Below are positions 30,171 through 39,094 of a stretch of 64,000 nt of DNA, in pieces. The position numbers were made by a program, and so were the translations under genes. The notes beneath the pieces are model-generated. The model was given only the letters and a program-made list of their open reading frames with translations, did no database searches and was not told the origin of the DNA. Numbering within the stretch: position 1 is the first letter of the stretch; every line of letters begins with the position of its first letter. Source of the stretch: Streptomyces sp. SW4 (lineage in GTDB: Bacteria > Actinomycetota > Actinomycetes > Streptomycetales > Streptomycetaceae); NCBI GenBank assembly GCA_003248315.1, contig QKWM01000004.1:2601001-2665000 (forward strand), given 5' to 3'.

Positions 30171-31477
30171 TCAGTTCACCTCGGCCCCGCGCAGCGTCTC
30201 CGTCGTGTCGAGGGAGCCCTTGCGGGCCGCCACCAGCCGCCCGTCCCGGACCACCTGCACGGTGACGTCGGTGTTGACCAGGCGCGGGAAGCCGACGGAC
30301 GACAGCTTGTTGTCGAACTGCCACTGCAGGGTCGGCGTGAGCCCGCCCGTGCCGACCTCCAGCCCGTCGTCGAGGGCCCCGGTGATGGTGCCCGCGGTCA
30401 CCTCGCGGTCGCCGAGGGCCTCGACGATCTCCTTGAACGCGGTGTAGGCGATCCAGGTGGTCTGCACCCCGGCGTCCGCCGGATCGATGCGGTTGTCGCC
30501 GAACGCCTCCTGCTGGATCACCTTCTTCATCCGGTCCCAGCGCGGGTCGGCCGACACCGGGTACCAGCCGGTGACGTACGACCCTCGTAGGGGCTGGAGG
30601 CGCCGCCGGTGGCGTTGATCACCGACTGGTCGACGCTGCCCAGCACGGTGCCGGTGCGCACGTCGGGGTAGTCCTCGCGGGCGCGCCGGAAGGAGTCCAT
30701 GAAGGTGGCGGTGCGGTCGCCGAGCACCGGGACCACGCAGCCCTCCGCCGGCGGCTCGGCCGTCGCGTGCGCCAGCGCCTGCTCGGACTGGCCGCTGTAC
30801 TCGGTGGCGTCCTCCGGCGCCCGCTGGTCGGCGGCGCGCGCGTGCCCGCCCGCCCGCAGCCCCGAGTCGAGCATCGCGGGCAGCTGGTCGCCGGCGATGG
30901 TGTCCGGGCGGACGAGGGTGACGGGGCCGCAGTTCCCGGACAGCGCGCTGCCCAGACCGGCCAGCAGCGACGGCAGGCCGCCGTTGACCGGGTAGGACAG
31001 CGGGCTGGTGAACTCGGCGTTGGTGATCCCGTACCCGCCGATGTACGGGATGCCGGCGCCCTCCAGGACCGGGAAGAAGGAGTCGGCGTGCTGGCTGTAG
31101 GAGCCGACGACGGCGACCGCGCCCTCCTTGACGGCCTGCCGGGCGCACTTGGCGGCGGCGATGCTGTCGTTGTGGTCGTTGCAGGTCAGCACCGTCAGCT
31201 CGCGGCCGTTGATGCCGCCCTGCTTGTTGATCCAGCGGGCGTAGGCCTGCGCGAAGGCGGGCATGCCGGGCTTGTTGGTGGCGCCGGTGTCCTGCGGCGC
31301 CCAGGTCATGACGGTGATCGGATCGTCCCCGGCGCCCCCCGTGACACCGGGGACGATCCCGCAGCCGGCGACGAGCGACGCACACGCCGCCAGCGCGCCC
31401 GCGGCCAGCGCGCGTTTGCCGGCGGGTCGGAGGAGGCGGGGGAGGAGGGTGCTGGGGATGCGTGGCCTGCCGGTCAT
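30171..31477 (-). CDS. Branched-chain amino acid-type ABC substrate-binding lipoprotein (frameshifted)
   Basis: About 435 residues. A basic start and hydrophobic core lead to the lipobox LVAGC, so the protein is exported and lipid-anchored. Then VMTWAPQDTGATNKPGMPAF, GSYSQHADSFFPVLEGAGIP and YIGGYGITNAEFTSPLSYPV follow the periplasmic-binding type I fold of leucine/isoleucine/valine receptors. One base is lost near 30588 (G run), then SYVTGWYPVSADPRWDRMKK and TTWIAYTAFKEIVEALGDRE. No permease or ATPase genes sit beside it, so it may be an orphan receptor or sensor. Confidence 0.8.
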
Positions 31478-31594
31478 GGTCCCGCACGATTCCGCCACAC
31501 GACTAACCTGGAAGTGACCTCCGGTCAACGCAGGGTGACGTGGAGGTGAATTGCGGGGGCCGGTGGGGCATGCCAGGAGGGGAACGTACGATCG

Positions 31595-32095
31595 ATGACC
31601 GTGCAAGGTTCGGAGAACTCTTCCCGTCGTGGCCGTCGCTCCTCCACCATGGGCGGCATGCCCCTGAACGACATGCCGTGGTGGCGCTGGCGCAGCAACG
31701 TGCGCTCGGCGCTGCACATGCTCTCCGACCCCGCCTTCCAGCGGGACGTCTGGCTGGCCGGCGTGGACGGCTACGGCGACGTCACCGACGCGGTGTACCG
31801 GCTGGTCGAGGACACCTGGCTGGACCACTGGTCCGCCGAGAAGTACGTCGGCACGATCTTCCGCGACTCCCAGGAGGCGGCGCTCGTCGACACCGCCGTG
31901 CTGCGGGTGCTGCGGATCATGCACCAGGTGGGCCCGGACGCCCCGGTGTCGGCGTACGTCGACCACCCCGCGTGGCCGGAGGCGGTGCGGGCGGCCAGGG
32001 ACGCCCACGTGCGGCTGGCGAGCAGCGACGGGGAGGACCCGGACCAGCCGCCCCGCACGCTGGAGGTGCTGAGCATCCTGACGCGGTCCGCGTAA
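31595..32095 (+). CDS. Conserved hypothetical cytoplasmic protein
   Basis: A 166-residue intact protein, with GGAGGGGAACG before the ATG. The conserved-looking core begins [20 protein letters not shown] at residue 19, so an ATG at 31649 is an alternative start. It continues [20 protein letters not shown] and [20 protein letters not shown], a helical, Trp- and Asp-rich sequence with no membrane segment or catalytic motif that I recognise. It lies upstream of purU with a 72-base gap. I know it only as a conserved Streptomyces protein of unknown function. Confidence 0.7.
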   Translation: MTVQGSENSSRRGRRSSTMGGMPLNDMPWWRWRSNVRSALHMLSDPAFQRDVWLAGVDGYGDVTDAVYRLVEDTWLDHWSAEKYVGTIFRDSQEAALVDTAVLRVLRIMHQVGPDAPVSAYVDHPAWPEAVRAARDAHVRLASSDGEDPDQPPRTLEVLSILTRSA

Positions 32096-32167
32096 GGGGC
32101 CCGCGCGAGGGGTCCGCGTGGCGGGACGGGCGCCGGGCGGGGCGCCGGATATGGGACCCTGTCCTGC

Positions 32168-33048
32168 ATGAACGAGCAGTCCTCCCCGGCCCCGGTCTCC
32201 GCCGACCAGTACGTCCTCACCCTCTCCTGCCCGGACAAGCAGGGCATCGTGCACGCCGTGTCCAGCTACCTGTTCATGACCGGCTGCAACATCGAGGACA
32301 GCCAGCAGTTCGGAGACCACGACACCGGGCTGTTCTTCATGCGGGTCCACTTCTCCGCCGAGGCCCCGGTGACGGTGGCCAAGCTGCGCGCCAGCTTCGC
32401 GGCGATCGGCGACGCCTTCCAGATGGACTGGCAGATCCACCGGGCCGACGAGAAGATGCGCATCGTCCTGATGGTCAGCAGGTTCGGCCACTGCCTGAAC
32501 GACCTGCTCTTCCGCGCCCGGATCGGCGCGCTGCCGGTGGAGATCGCCGCGGTGGTGTCCAACCACACCGACTTCGCCGAGCTGGTGGGGTCCTACGACA
32601 TCCCCTTCCACCACATCCCCGTGACGAAGGACACCAAGCCGGAGGCCGAGGCCCGGCTGCTGGAGATCGTCCGCGAGGAGAACGTGGAGCTGGTCGTGCT
32701 GGCCCGCTACATGCAGGTGCTCTCCGACGACCTGTGCAAGCAGCTGGCCGGGCGGATCATCAACATCCACCACTCCTTCCTGCCGAGCTTCAAGGGCGCC
32801 AAGCCCTACCACCAGGCGCACGCGCGCGGTGTGAAGCTCATCGGCGCCACCGCGCACTACGTGACGGCCGACCTCGACGAGGGCCGATCATCGAGCAGGA
32901 GGTCGAGCGCGTCGGCCACGACGTCACGCCGGACCAGCTGGTCGCGATCGGACGGGACGTGGAGTGCCAGGCGCTGGCGCGGGCCGTGAAGTGGCACGCG
33001 GAGCGGCGCATCCTGCTCAACGGGCGGCGGACGGTCGTCTTCGCCTAG
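32168..33048 (+). CDS. purU: Formyltetrahydrofolate deformylase (frameshifted)
   Basis: Hydrolyses 10-formyl-THF to formate and THF, feeding purine synthesis and balancing one-carbon pools. An N-terminal ACT domain ([20 protein letters not shown], about residues 13-90) precedes a formyltransferase domain with [38 protein letters not shown] and [20 protein letters not shown] (catalytic His and Asp). One G is missing near 32885, in DEGPIIEQE. Repaired length is about 293 residues, normal for PurU. A hairpin at 33063 ends the gene. Confidence 0.9.
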
Positions 33049-33062
33049 GGATGGCCCCCCTT

Positions 33063-33081
33063 CCCCTCGGCCTTCGAGGGG
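33063..33081. terminator. Hairpin between convergent purU and anti-sigma genes
   Basis: Arms CCCCTCG (33063-33069) and CGAGGGG (33075-33081) with a five-base loop, in a 45-base gap between two convergent stop codons. Confidence 0.55.
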
Positions 33082-33093
33082 CGCTCCTCGCCC

Positions 33094-34588
33094 TCACATC
33101 CTGCTGAGGCTGGCCGCCGCGAAGAGGACGTCCCGGATGGCGTCCCGGTCCCCGACCTGCCCGGCCGCGGCCTCCGCCGGCGGCACATGGCCGGCGGCCA
33201 GCCGGCAGAACTCCACGCCGTCCAGCGCGACGTGCGCCACCTCGTGCGCGGCCGAGCCGACCGCCGCCGGGGAGTCCAGCGGGATGAACCACTCGCCACC
33301 GCCCGAGCCCTCGATCTCCAGCCGCAGGCTCCGGCCCGGCTCCCCGGCCGCGACCAGGTGCCGGTGGGGCCCGGCCGAGGCGAGCCCGGCCCGGCGGCGC
33401 TCCGCCAGCACGCCCGGCAGCATCCGGGCCGCGAGGTCGATCATCCGGTTCAGATGACGCGGCGACGGCGGGTCGTACGGGTAGTCCACGGCGTCGGCGA
33501 TGTCCTCCGCGTGCACCCAGCACTCGAACGCGCGGTCCAGCAGCGCGTCGTGCAGCGGCAGCTCGAAGTCCCCGTAGGAGACCGGCAGCCCGCCCGCCGA
33601 GCTGCCGGTGAAGGAGGCCGTGCGGACGATGCCGTGGACCTGCTCCCGCCAGGGCGCCCGCACCGTGCGCGTGGGCGGGAAGTGCGACGCCCGCCAGTAG
33701 GCCTCGGTGCGGCTCGCGGGCGCCGGCGTACGGGCCGTGATCTCGCCGAGCGGGTCGGGCAGGCCGAGGGCGACCGCCACCAGCCCGTCGACGGTCAGCA
33801 GGTGGGCGATGACCCCGGCGACGGTGGTCCGGCGGCTCGCCGTGTCGTCGCCGTCGAACCAGCGCAGCCGCACCGGGGCGTGCCACTCCGCGTCGCCGAA
33901 ATCCTGGAGCAGGGCGTCCAGCCGCGCCGTCTCGGCGTCGTACGGGACCGCCCACTCGGGCACCGGGATGCGCGGCGGGCGCCGCTCCAGGCAGCCCTCG
34001 AGGACGCGGGTGCGCAGCGCGGGGTCCAGGTCCAGGGTCTCGGGGCGCTGGAGCAGCCCGACCGCGTCGCGCAGCCGCAGCGCCTCCTCGGCGCAGGCAC
34101 CGCAGACGCCGAGGTGCTCGTCGACGGCGGCGCTCTCCTCCGCGGAGCAGGCGGCCAGCGCCCATGCCCCCAGCAGTGACCTCAGCACGTCGTGCTCCAG
34201 CACCAGCGGGCCGTTCCCGGCCGGGTCCCCGACGACCTCCGAGGGCGGCGGCAGCGGCACCGGGGAGTCCTCGACGGCGGCCCGCGGCAGCGGTATCCGC
34301 GGCGGTCCCTGCCCCGGCGTCCGGTCGCCGGGCTCCCCGGGACCGCGCCCGGCCCGGAGGCCCCGCCGGGCCGCTCCCGTCTCCGGGACCCGGCCCGCTC
34401 CCGTCCCCGCTCGTGTTCCTGTCTCCGGGACGGCTCCCGTGCCCGTGCCCGTTCCCGTTCCCGGGGCCGGGTGCGCGGTCCGCGCCGTCGGGTGCCCGCC
34501 GCTCGTCGTCGTGCGGCTCCCGCCCGGGGAAGGGGCCGCCCGCGGTCTCCGGGTCCTCGGGCCGTCCCAGCCCTCCGTACTCGCTCAT
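33094..34588 (-). CDS. Zinc anti-sigma factor fused to MDMPI-like domain (frameshifted)
   Basis: The ATG at 34588 overlaps the sigma-factor stop (ATGA). The first 100-110 residues are acidic, Gly/Pro/His-rich linker (MSEYGGLGRPEDPETAGGPF) with a one-base break somewhere in 34270-34420. The zinc anti-sigma motif follows: DEHLGVCGACAEEAL (H-x3-C-x2-C). The rest (about 280 residues) includes TTVAGVIAHLLTVDGLVAV and DALLDRAFECWVHAEDIADA, typical of the mycothiol-dependent maleylpyruvate isomerase N-terminal/DinB fold. It should bind and inhibit the adjacent sigma factor, possibly with the MDMPI domain as a thiol or metal sensor. Confidence 0.75.
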
Positions 34589-35165
34589 GCCGCGCCCCCG
34601 TAGCCGGGCGGCGCGCCGGGTGCCCCCACGTCGTGGGCGGTGGCCAGCAGCTGGAGGCCCAGACGGAGCCGCCGGCGGGCCTCGTCCTCGGTGACGCCGA
34701 GGTCGGCGGCGGTCTGGCGGTAGTCCCGGCGCTGGAAGTAGGCCAGCTCCAGGGCGGCGCGCAGCGGCGCCGGCATGGACTGGACGATGTAGTCGGCGCG
34801 GGCGGCGACGGAGGCGTGGCGCACCTTGCTCTCCAGCTCCTCGGGGCTGCCGGTGCCGCCGCGCTCCAGGGCGGCGGTCTCCGTGGCGCGCAGCCGCTGC
34901 ACGGCCAGCCGGTGGGTCAGGTTCGCCACCCAGGTGCGCAGCGGTCCCTGCCGGGGTCGTAGGCGTCCGGGTGCTCCCAGACGTGCGCGAAGACGTCGCG
35001 CGTGATGCCGTCGGCCGCGTGCTCGTCACCGAGCACCCGGTGGGCGAGGCCGTGCACGAGCGAGGCGAACCGGTCGTAGAGCTCGCCGAGGGCTGCCGCC
35101 TCGCCGCGCGCGAGCCGCTGCTGCATCTTGCGGTCCCAGCGCAGCGGCGCGTCCCTTTTCGCCAT
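34585..35165 (-). CDS. ECF RNA polymerase sigma factor (frameshifted)
   Basis: About 193 residues. Region 2 is GEAAALGELYDRFASLVHGL, VLGDEHAADGITRDVFAHVW and, after a one-base loss near 34950, RTWVANLTHRLAVQRLRATE. Region 4 is MPAPLRAALELAYFQRRDYR followed by QTAADLGVTEDEARRRLRLG. The ATG at 35165 starts MAKRDAPLRWDRKMQQRLAR. It is translationally coupled to the anti-sigma gene and divergent from the STAS gene, so this is a classical ECF sigma/anti-sigma pair with further switch genes nearby. Its regulon is unknown. Confidence 0.83.
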
Positions 35166-35486
35166 GCGGCCCCTTCACCCCCTGTCCGTCCCCCAGCCTG
35201 CGGCCCCCGCCTCCACGAATGTAGTCGGCACGTACGACGACGCACGCCCCTTTGTGGCAAAGCGCGCCCCCGCCGGTCCGCGGATGGTAGTGCCACCCGC
35301 AGGGCACCCGCTTCCCCCAGCGTGCGACCGGATACGATCGAACAGGATCGAAAGCGACTAAAACAAGCCTCTTTCGGTCGGTGGCCGTTTCCGGTGACGT
35401 GTTTGCGGGCACGGCCGGTGGGCAGGCGCGCGCCCAAGAAGCGTAGGCACAGCTTCCGTTTCGGATGAATCCGGACGAATCGCCGA
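35166..35486. other. Divergent promoter region of sigma factor and STAS gene
   Basis: No gene in these 321 bases. Direct repeats GATCGAACAG and GATCGAAAGC (35336-35355) stand in an AT-richer stretch with CTAAAACAAGCC. They are candidate regulator sites for either direction. Confidence 0.4.
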
Positions 35487-35876
35487 GTGAAGGGCATGGT
35501 GGTGGCGTTCAATGTGACCGGAGCCGAGCAGGGCGAGTGGGCCGTGCTCCAGGTGTCGGGAGAGCTGGACCTGGTGACGTCGCCGGTACTGCGCCAGCGG
35601 GTGCACGACGTCGTGGCCGAGGGGCGTCACAGCCTCGTCCTGGACCTCTCCGACGTGCTCTTCTGCGATTCCAGCGGGGTGGGCGTCCTGATCGCCGCCC
35701 GCCGCCTCATACGTTCCTGCCAGGGCAGCCTGCGGCTGATCCTGCCGGCCCGGGGCGCCGCCGACGGCTCCCACGTCAACCGGGTCCTCGGCGCCCTCGG
35801 CGTCCGCCGTCTCTTCGACGTCCACCCCGACCTCGCCTCCGCGACCGGCGACGAACCCCGCCCGCTGTCGGCCTAG
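35487..35876 (+). CDS. STAS-domain anti-sigma factor antagonist
   Basis: A 129-residue intact protein. SGELDLVTSPVLRQRVHDVV and LVLDLSDVLFCDSSGVGVLI form the STAS fold; the DSSGVG motif carries the serine that a HATPase anti-sigma kinase phosphorylates. The HATPase gene at 37019 is a likely partner. Either the GTG at 35487 or the ATG at 35496 may start it. It should sequester an anti-sigma kinase when unphosphorylated and so release a sigma factor. Confidence 0.83.
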   Translation: MKGMVVAFNVTGAEQGEWAVLQVSGELDLVTSPVLRQRVHDVVAEGRHSLVLDLSDVLFCDSSGVGVLIAARRLIRSCQGSLRLILPARGAADGSHVNRVLGALGVRRLFDVHPDLASATGDEPRPLSA

Positions 35877-36036
35877 GCGGTCGCGCCGGCCGGCACCCCC
35901 ACCCGTTCCGGTGTTGTCCCGGAATTTCCCCGGTCTTGGTACAGGCGCCGCCTTCCGGCTCCGCGGCGGCCCCCGGCGTCGTACGCTCCGTGCGAGAAGC
36001 ACCCACCGACGTGACGTAAAGGCGGCCCGAAAAGAC

Positions 36037-36549
36037 ATGGTCAGCAGCGAGTACGAGCGCAGGATCGCCGCCCGGTTCGCCACCTTCGACCAGGACGGCA
36101 ACGGCTACATCGACCGACAGGACTTCAACGGCGCGGCCAAGGCGCTGCTCGCCGAGTTCGACGAGCCGGCCCGCTCCGACAAGGGCCAGGCCCTCTACGG
36201 CGGTGCCGAGGCGTTCTGGCAGGGCATGGCCGGGATCGCGGACCGGGACGGCGACCAGCGCATCACCCGGGACGAGTTCGTCACCGGCGCGGTCAAGAGG
36301 CTGCGCGACAACCCCGACCGGTTCGCCGAGATCGCCCGGCCCTTCCTGCACGCCGCCCTGGACGTCGCCGACACCGACGGTGACGGCGCCGTCACCGTCG
36401 CGGACGCCGCGCGCGTGCTCACCGTGTTCGGCGTGCCCGGGAACACCGCCCGGGCGGCCGCCGCCGCGCTCGACGCCGACGGCGACGGAAAGATCGGCGA
36501 GGCCGAGATCGTCCCGGCGTTCGCCCGGTACTTCACGGTGCCCGAGTAG
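36037..36549 (+). CDS. EF-hand calcium-binding protein (calerythrin-like)
   Basis: A 170-residue intact protein with four EF-hand loops: DQDGNGYIDRQDF, DRDGDQRITRDEF, DTDGDGAVTVADA and DADGDGKIGEAEI. The second loop has Gln rather than Gly at its centre and the third lacks the final Glu, so their affinity may be lower. It is soluble, with no signal peptide. The family (calerythrin, Cab proteins of Streptomyces) is thought to buffer or sense Ca2+. The ATG at 36037 gives the conserved-length N-terminus MVSSEYERRIAARFATFDQD. Confidence 0.88.
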   Translation: MVSSEYERRIAARFATFDQDGNGYIDRQDFNGAAKALLAEFDEPARSDKGQALYGGAEAFWQGMAGIADRDGDQRITRDEFVTGAVKRLRDNPDRFAEIARPFLHAALDVADTDGDGAVTVADAARVLTVFGVPGNTARAAAAALDADGDGKIGEAEIVPAFARYFTVPE

Positions 36550-37018
36550 GGCGCCCGGCTCGGCCGGTGTCACGGATCGTGGCACACCGGTGTCACGGAG
36601 CGTCGATACCGGGTTGTGTCCTGCGCGGGTGCCGTCACGGCCCGGAGTCGGCCCCGCGCTCCGGTACCTTGTGGAAGATGCGAGTGGTCCGAGCGCGAAC
36701 CGTGCCGGTGTTGCCCCTGGGGCGGCTCCGGAACCGCCGGTGCGCACCGCCGCTCGCCGGGCGGAACGGCCGCCGGCCGCCGCCTGTTCGACTCCCCGCA
36801 ACGAGCGTCGCACAGTATGCCGCACGGGTACTCCTTCGTGCTGGAATATGCCCGAAGCGCTTGTTGGGGTGACTGTACGTCAACCATGCTGTCTCACAGG
36901 GGACTCACGTTCCGTGATCCCCGCCCCGGCCGTTGTTCTGGCCATGCAGAAAATGGCTACGATCGTGGCCCTCGTGAGGCGCGAGCCTTTGTGTCCGCCG
37001 GTTCGGATGGTGTGAGCG
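36550..37018. other. 469-base intergenic region before the HATPase gene
   Basis: No convincing ORF. Direct repeats CCGGTGTCACGGATCG and CCGGTGTCACGGAGCG (36565 and 36588) follow the EF-hand gene. A plausible promoter is TTGTTC (36933-36938) with TACGAT (36958-36963), 19 bases apart, leaving a leader of about 50 bases to 37019. A stretch around 36830-36900 is lower in GC than its surroundings. Confidence 0.4.
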
Positions 37019-37492
37019 GTGCAGGTGCTTCAAGTGCAGCTGGAGATCCGGCCCGACCCCGCGGAGGTCGGGCGGGCCCGACGGTGGGCCCGCTCGAGGC
37101 TCGCCGGGTCCGGGATAGCGGCCGACGAGCCGCTCGCCGAGACCCTCGTCCTGCTCGTCTCCGAACTCGTCACCAACGCCGTCGTGCACACGGGCAGTCC
37201 CGCCGTCCTGAGCCTCTCCCTGCCCGGGACCGCGACCGAGGACGCCACCGTCCGCCTGGAGGTCGCCGACACCAGCGAACGGGCCCCGGTGCCCCGGTGC
37301 GTGGGCGGCGAGGCGACCGGCGGCCGGGGCCTCGCCCTCGTCGACGGACTCGCCGACCGCTGGGGCTGGAGCCCCGAGGGCGCGGGCAAGCGCATCTGGT
37401 GCGAACTCGACCGCTGCGCCGGCCGCGCCGAACCGGCCGCCCCCTGCGAGGCCACGGTGCTGTACGACGGGTTCGCCTACGAGGCGGTGTGA
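37019..37492 (+). CDS. HATPase anti-sigma/regulatory kinase (RsbW-like)
   Basis: A 157-residue intact protein of the GHKL ATPase fold: LVLLVSELVTNAVVHTGSPA (N box), LEVADTSERAPVPR (G1-like, with Asp) and TGGRGLALVDGLADRWGW (G2 box). Such small kinases phosphorylate STAS antagonists or hold sigma factors; the STAS protein at 35487 is a natural partner, though other partners are possible because Streptomyces has many such kinases. The start GTG at 37019 lacks a clear ribosome binding site; a promoter candidate lies at 36933-36963. Confidence 0.78.
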   Translation: MQVLQVQLEIRPDPAEVGRARRWARSRLAGSGIAADEPLAETLVLLVSELVTNAVVHTGSPAVLSLSLPGTATEDATVRLEVADTSERAPVPRCVGGEATGGRGLALVDGLADRWGWSPEGAGKRIWCELDRCAGRAEPAAPCEATVLYDGFAYEAV

Positions 37493-37706
37493 CACGCGCG
37501 GAGCCCGCGTGAGCCGTGGGACGGGACGCCGGGGCAGGGATGCACGGGCGCACCGTCCCGCGGACCGGGGGTGTCGGCGTGCGCCGGTGTGTGCTTCCGT
37601 GCGCGTCCGCCCTGACCACCGCGCGAACAGGTAACCCCTTGGTGGGTATTGACGGCCCGTGACCGTTTGATCACGCTTGTGCTCAGCGATTCGCCGTGAG
37701 GGACGA

Positions 37707-37732
37707 CGAGGGCCCGGTGACGGGGGCCCTCG
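37707..37732. terminator. Hairpin CGAGGGCCC/GGGCCCTCG
   Basis: Nine-base perfect arms at 37707-37715 and 37724-37732 with an eight-base loop, downstream of the HATPase gene. A likely terminator. Confidence 0.5.
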
Positions 37733-37867
37733 ACGAGTGTGGGTCGTGATCCGGCGTCGGCTCCCTCAGGGCCACGGGGAGCCGGGGCGGGACGCCGGGC
37801 CGGGTCGGCGGCGCGCGGTGCCGTGCTCGGGGCGGACAGCGCCGCGCCGCCGGTCGGCCGCCGACGC

Positions 37868-37888
37868 GCGTCCACAGGCTGTGGACAG
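37868..37888. promoter_or_regulatory. Two converging DnaA-box-like 9-mers
   Basis: GCGTCCACA (37868-37876) and, on the other strand, CTGTCCACA (37888-37880) face each other, forming the palindrome GTCCACA-GGC-TGTGGAC. CTGTCCACA is one base from the Streptomyces consensus TTGTCCACA. Confidence 0.3.
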
Positions 37889-37914
37889 AGCCCGGCCGGG
37901 GAACCGCCCGCCGG

Positions 37915-38032
37915 CCGACGGCACGTGGACCGACGGCACGTGGACCGACGGCACGTGGACCGACGGCACGGGGCCGACGGCACGGGGGCCGACGGCACGG
38001 GGGCCGACGGCACGGGGGCCGACGGCACGGGG
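37915..38032. repeat. Eight 14-15 bp tandem repeats next to the immunity gene
   Basis: Three copies of CCGACGGCACGTGGA are followed by units of CCGACGGCACGGGGG (three of 15 bases and two of 14, one G shorter). The array ends one base before the stop codon of the minus-strand gene at 38034. Repeat length follows the codon period but no frame across it looks like a gene. Confidence 0.85.
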
Positions 38033-38033
38033 C

Positions 38034-38738
38034 CTAGGGGCGGGAGCCGTCCTGCCCGGCGGCCCGGGGCCCGCCGTCCGGCCGGGGACCGGCCAGTCGC
38101 CCGGCGACGAGGGTGAGCCAGCCGCTCGGCGCGTACGGCGCCGGCGGGTCGACCTCCATGCCCAGCTCGGCGACGGCCACCGCGTACTCCGACTCCGCCA
38201 GGTCCAGGGCGAGCAGCTCACGCAGCTCTCCGACGACACGGGCCACGAGGTGCGGGTCGGTGGTCCTGCGGTAGTCCTCCACGGCGGCGTCGTGGTCGTC
38301 GAACTCGTCGGGCATGTCCTGCGAGAACCAGCCGCCGAGGAACTGGCCCAGCTCCGGGAACCGGGCGTTCCATTCCCAGTGGGTGGCGGGGACGGCGGGG
38401 GGCGGGACGAGCCCCTCCTCGACGCTGCGCCGGACGTGGTCGGCGACCACCGTCAGCCAGTCCAGCATCTGCGCGTCGGGCAGACCGACGTCCGGCAGGG
38501 CGTAGAACTCCCCGAGCCGGACCCGCAGTCGCCCCGGGGGATTGCGGGCGTACTCGCGCAGCTGGGTCTCGGCCGCGGCGAGGGCCCAGGGGCGGGTGTG
38601 CCAGGTGTGCCTCAGATAGGCCGTGAGGGCCAGGCTGGGCTTCTCCTCGGTGTCGTCCGCGGGAAGGCCGGTGTAGGCGCGGAGGACCTGGTCCAACTCG
38701 CCGTAGCGGCGGTCGTGTTCGAGCGGGGTCAGGGCCAC
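38034..38738 (-). CDS. CdiI-type immunity protein for RNase A-like toxin
   Basis: A 234-residue intact protein, starting VALTPLEHDRRYGELDQVLR. HTWHTRPWALAAAETQLREY, LGEFYALPDVGLPDAQMLDW and LGQFLGGWFSQDMPDEFDDH match, from memory, the contact-dependent growth inhibition immunity family found widely in Streptomyces next to RNase A-like toxins. It should bind and neutralise a toxin in the producing cell. It lies 16 bases after the truncated RNase A-like ORF at 38755 and is the last gene of the toxin island. Confidence 0.75.
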   Translation of the reverse strand: MALTPLEHDRRYGELDQVLRAYTGLPADDTEEKPSLALTAYLRHTWHTRPWALAAAETQLREYARNPPGRLRVRLGEFYALPDVGLPDAQMLDWLTVVADHVRRSVEEGLVPPPAVPATHWEWNARFPELGQFLGGWFSQDMPDEFDDHDAAVEDYRRTTDPHLVARVVGELRELLALDLAESEYAVAVAELGMEVDPPAPYAPSGWLTLVAGRLAGPRPDGGPRAAGQDGSRP

Positions 38739-38754
38739 GGTGGGACTGCTGCCT

Positions 38755-39054
38755 TCACAGGTAGACGGGGAAACTGGCGTGCACGGCGAACCCGTGCGCG
38801 GCGGACGGCTCGCGGCGCAGCACGACCCGCGCCGCGCGGACCTCGACCGCGCCCCGGCCGGCCAGCGCCATCGCCTGGAGCAGCACCCGTCCGACCGGCT
38901 CCTCCCGGGACGGCCACGCCGCCTCGATGGTCAGCCGCTGCCGGGTCGACCGCGCCAGCCAGCTGTGGATGACCTGTTCGTTGCGGGTGACCACGTGCTG
39001 GGTCGCCCATTGCGCGGTCTCACGGTCGGGATAGGTGGCGGTACGGGTGCGCAA
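38755..39054 (-). CDS. Orphan, truncated RNase A-like toxin module
   Basis: About 99 residues from a TTG (39054) preceded by GGAAGGAG; an ATG at 39105 in the same frame is the alternative. The sequence RTRTATYPDRETAQWATQHV, then RLTIEAAWPSREEPVGRVLL and VRAARVVLRREPSAAHGFAV is the C-terminal two thirds of an RNase A-like CdiA toxin domain. The N-terminal catalytic His block (H-x3-K-H-V-G type) is absent, and there is no export domain. It looks like a displaced toxin tip that kept its partner immunity gene. It could recombine onto the full toxin or simply be decaying. Confidence 0.65.
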   Translation of the reverse strand: MRTRTATYPDRETAQWATQHVVTRNEQVIHSWLARSTRQRLTIEAAWPSREEPVGRVLLQAMALAGRGAVEVRAARVVLRREPSAAHGFAVHASFPVYL

Positions 39055-39094
39055 GGGGCTCCTTCCGGGGCGGGGGCCGGGCCGGGATCCGTGG

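Larger units (their letters stand above)
37493..38033. other. 541-base non-coding region with hairpin, DnaA-like sites and tandem repeats
   Basis: Convergent gap between the HATPase gene and the immunity-type gene. It contains a hairpin at 37707-37732, two converging DnaA-box-like sites at 37868-37888 and eight tandem repeats at 37915-38032. I see no gene. It marks the boundary of the accessory toxin island. Confidence 0.6.

Noticed and set aside
36567-36872. A roughly 100-codon ORF in the gap before the HATPase gene
   Set aside because: Arg/Pro/Gly shadow composition, no ribosome binding site and overlap with a candidate promoter region.
37915-38032. Regularly spaced repeats as a CRISPR array
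   Set aside because: Units are 14-15 bases in direct tandem with no unique spacers and no cas genes.
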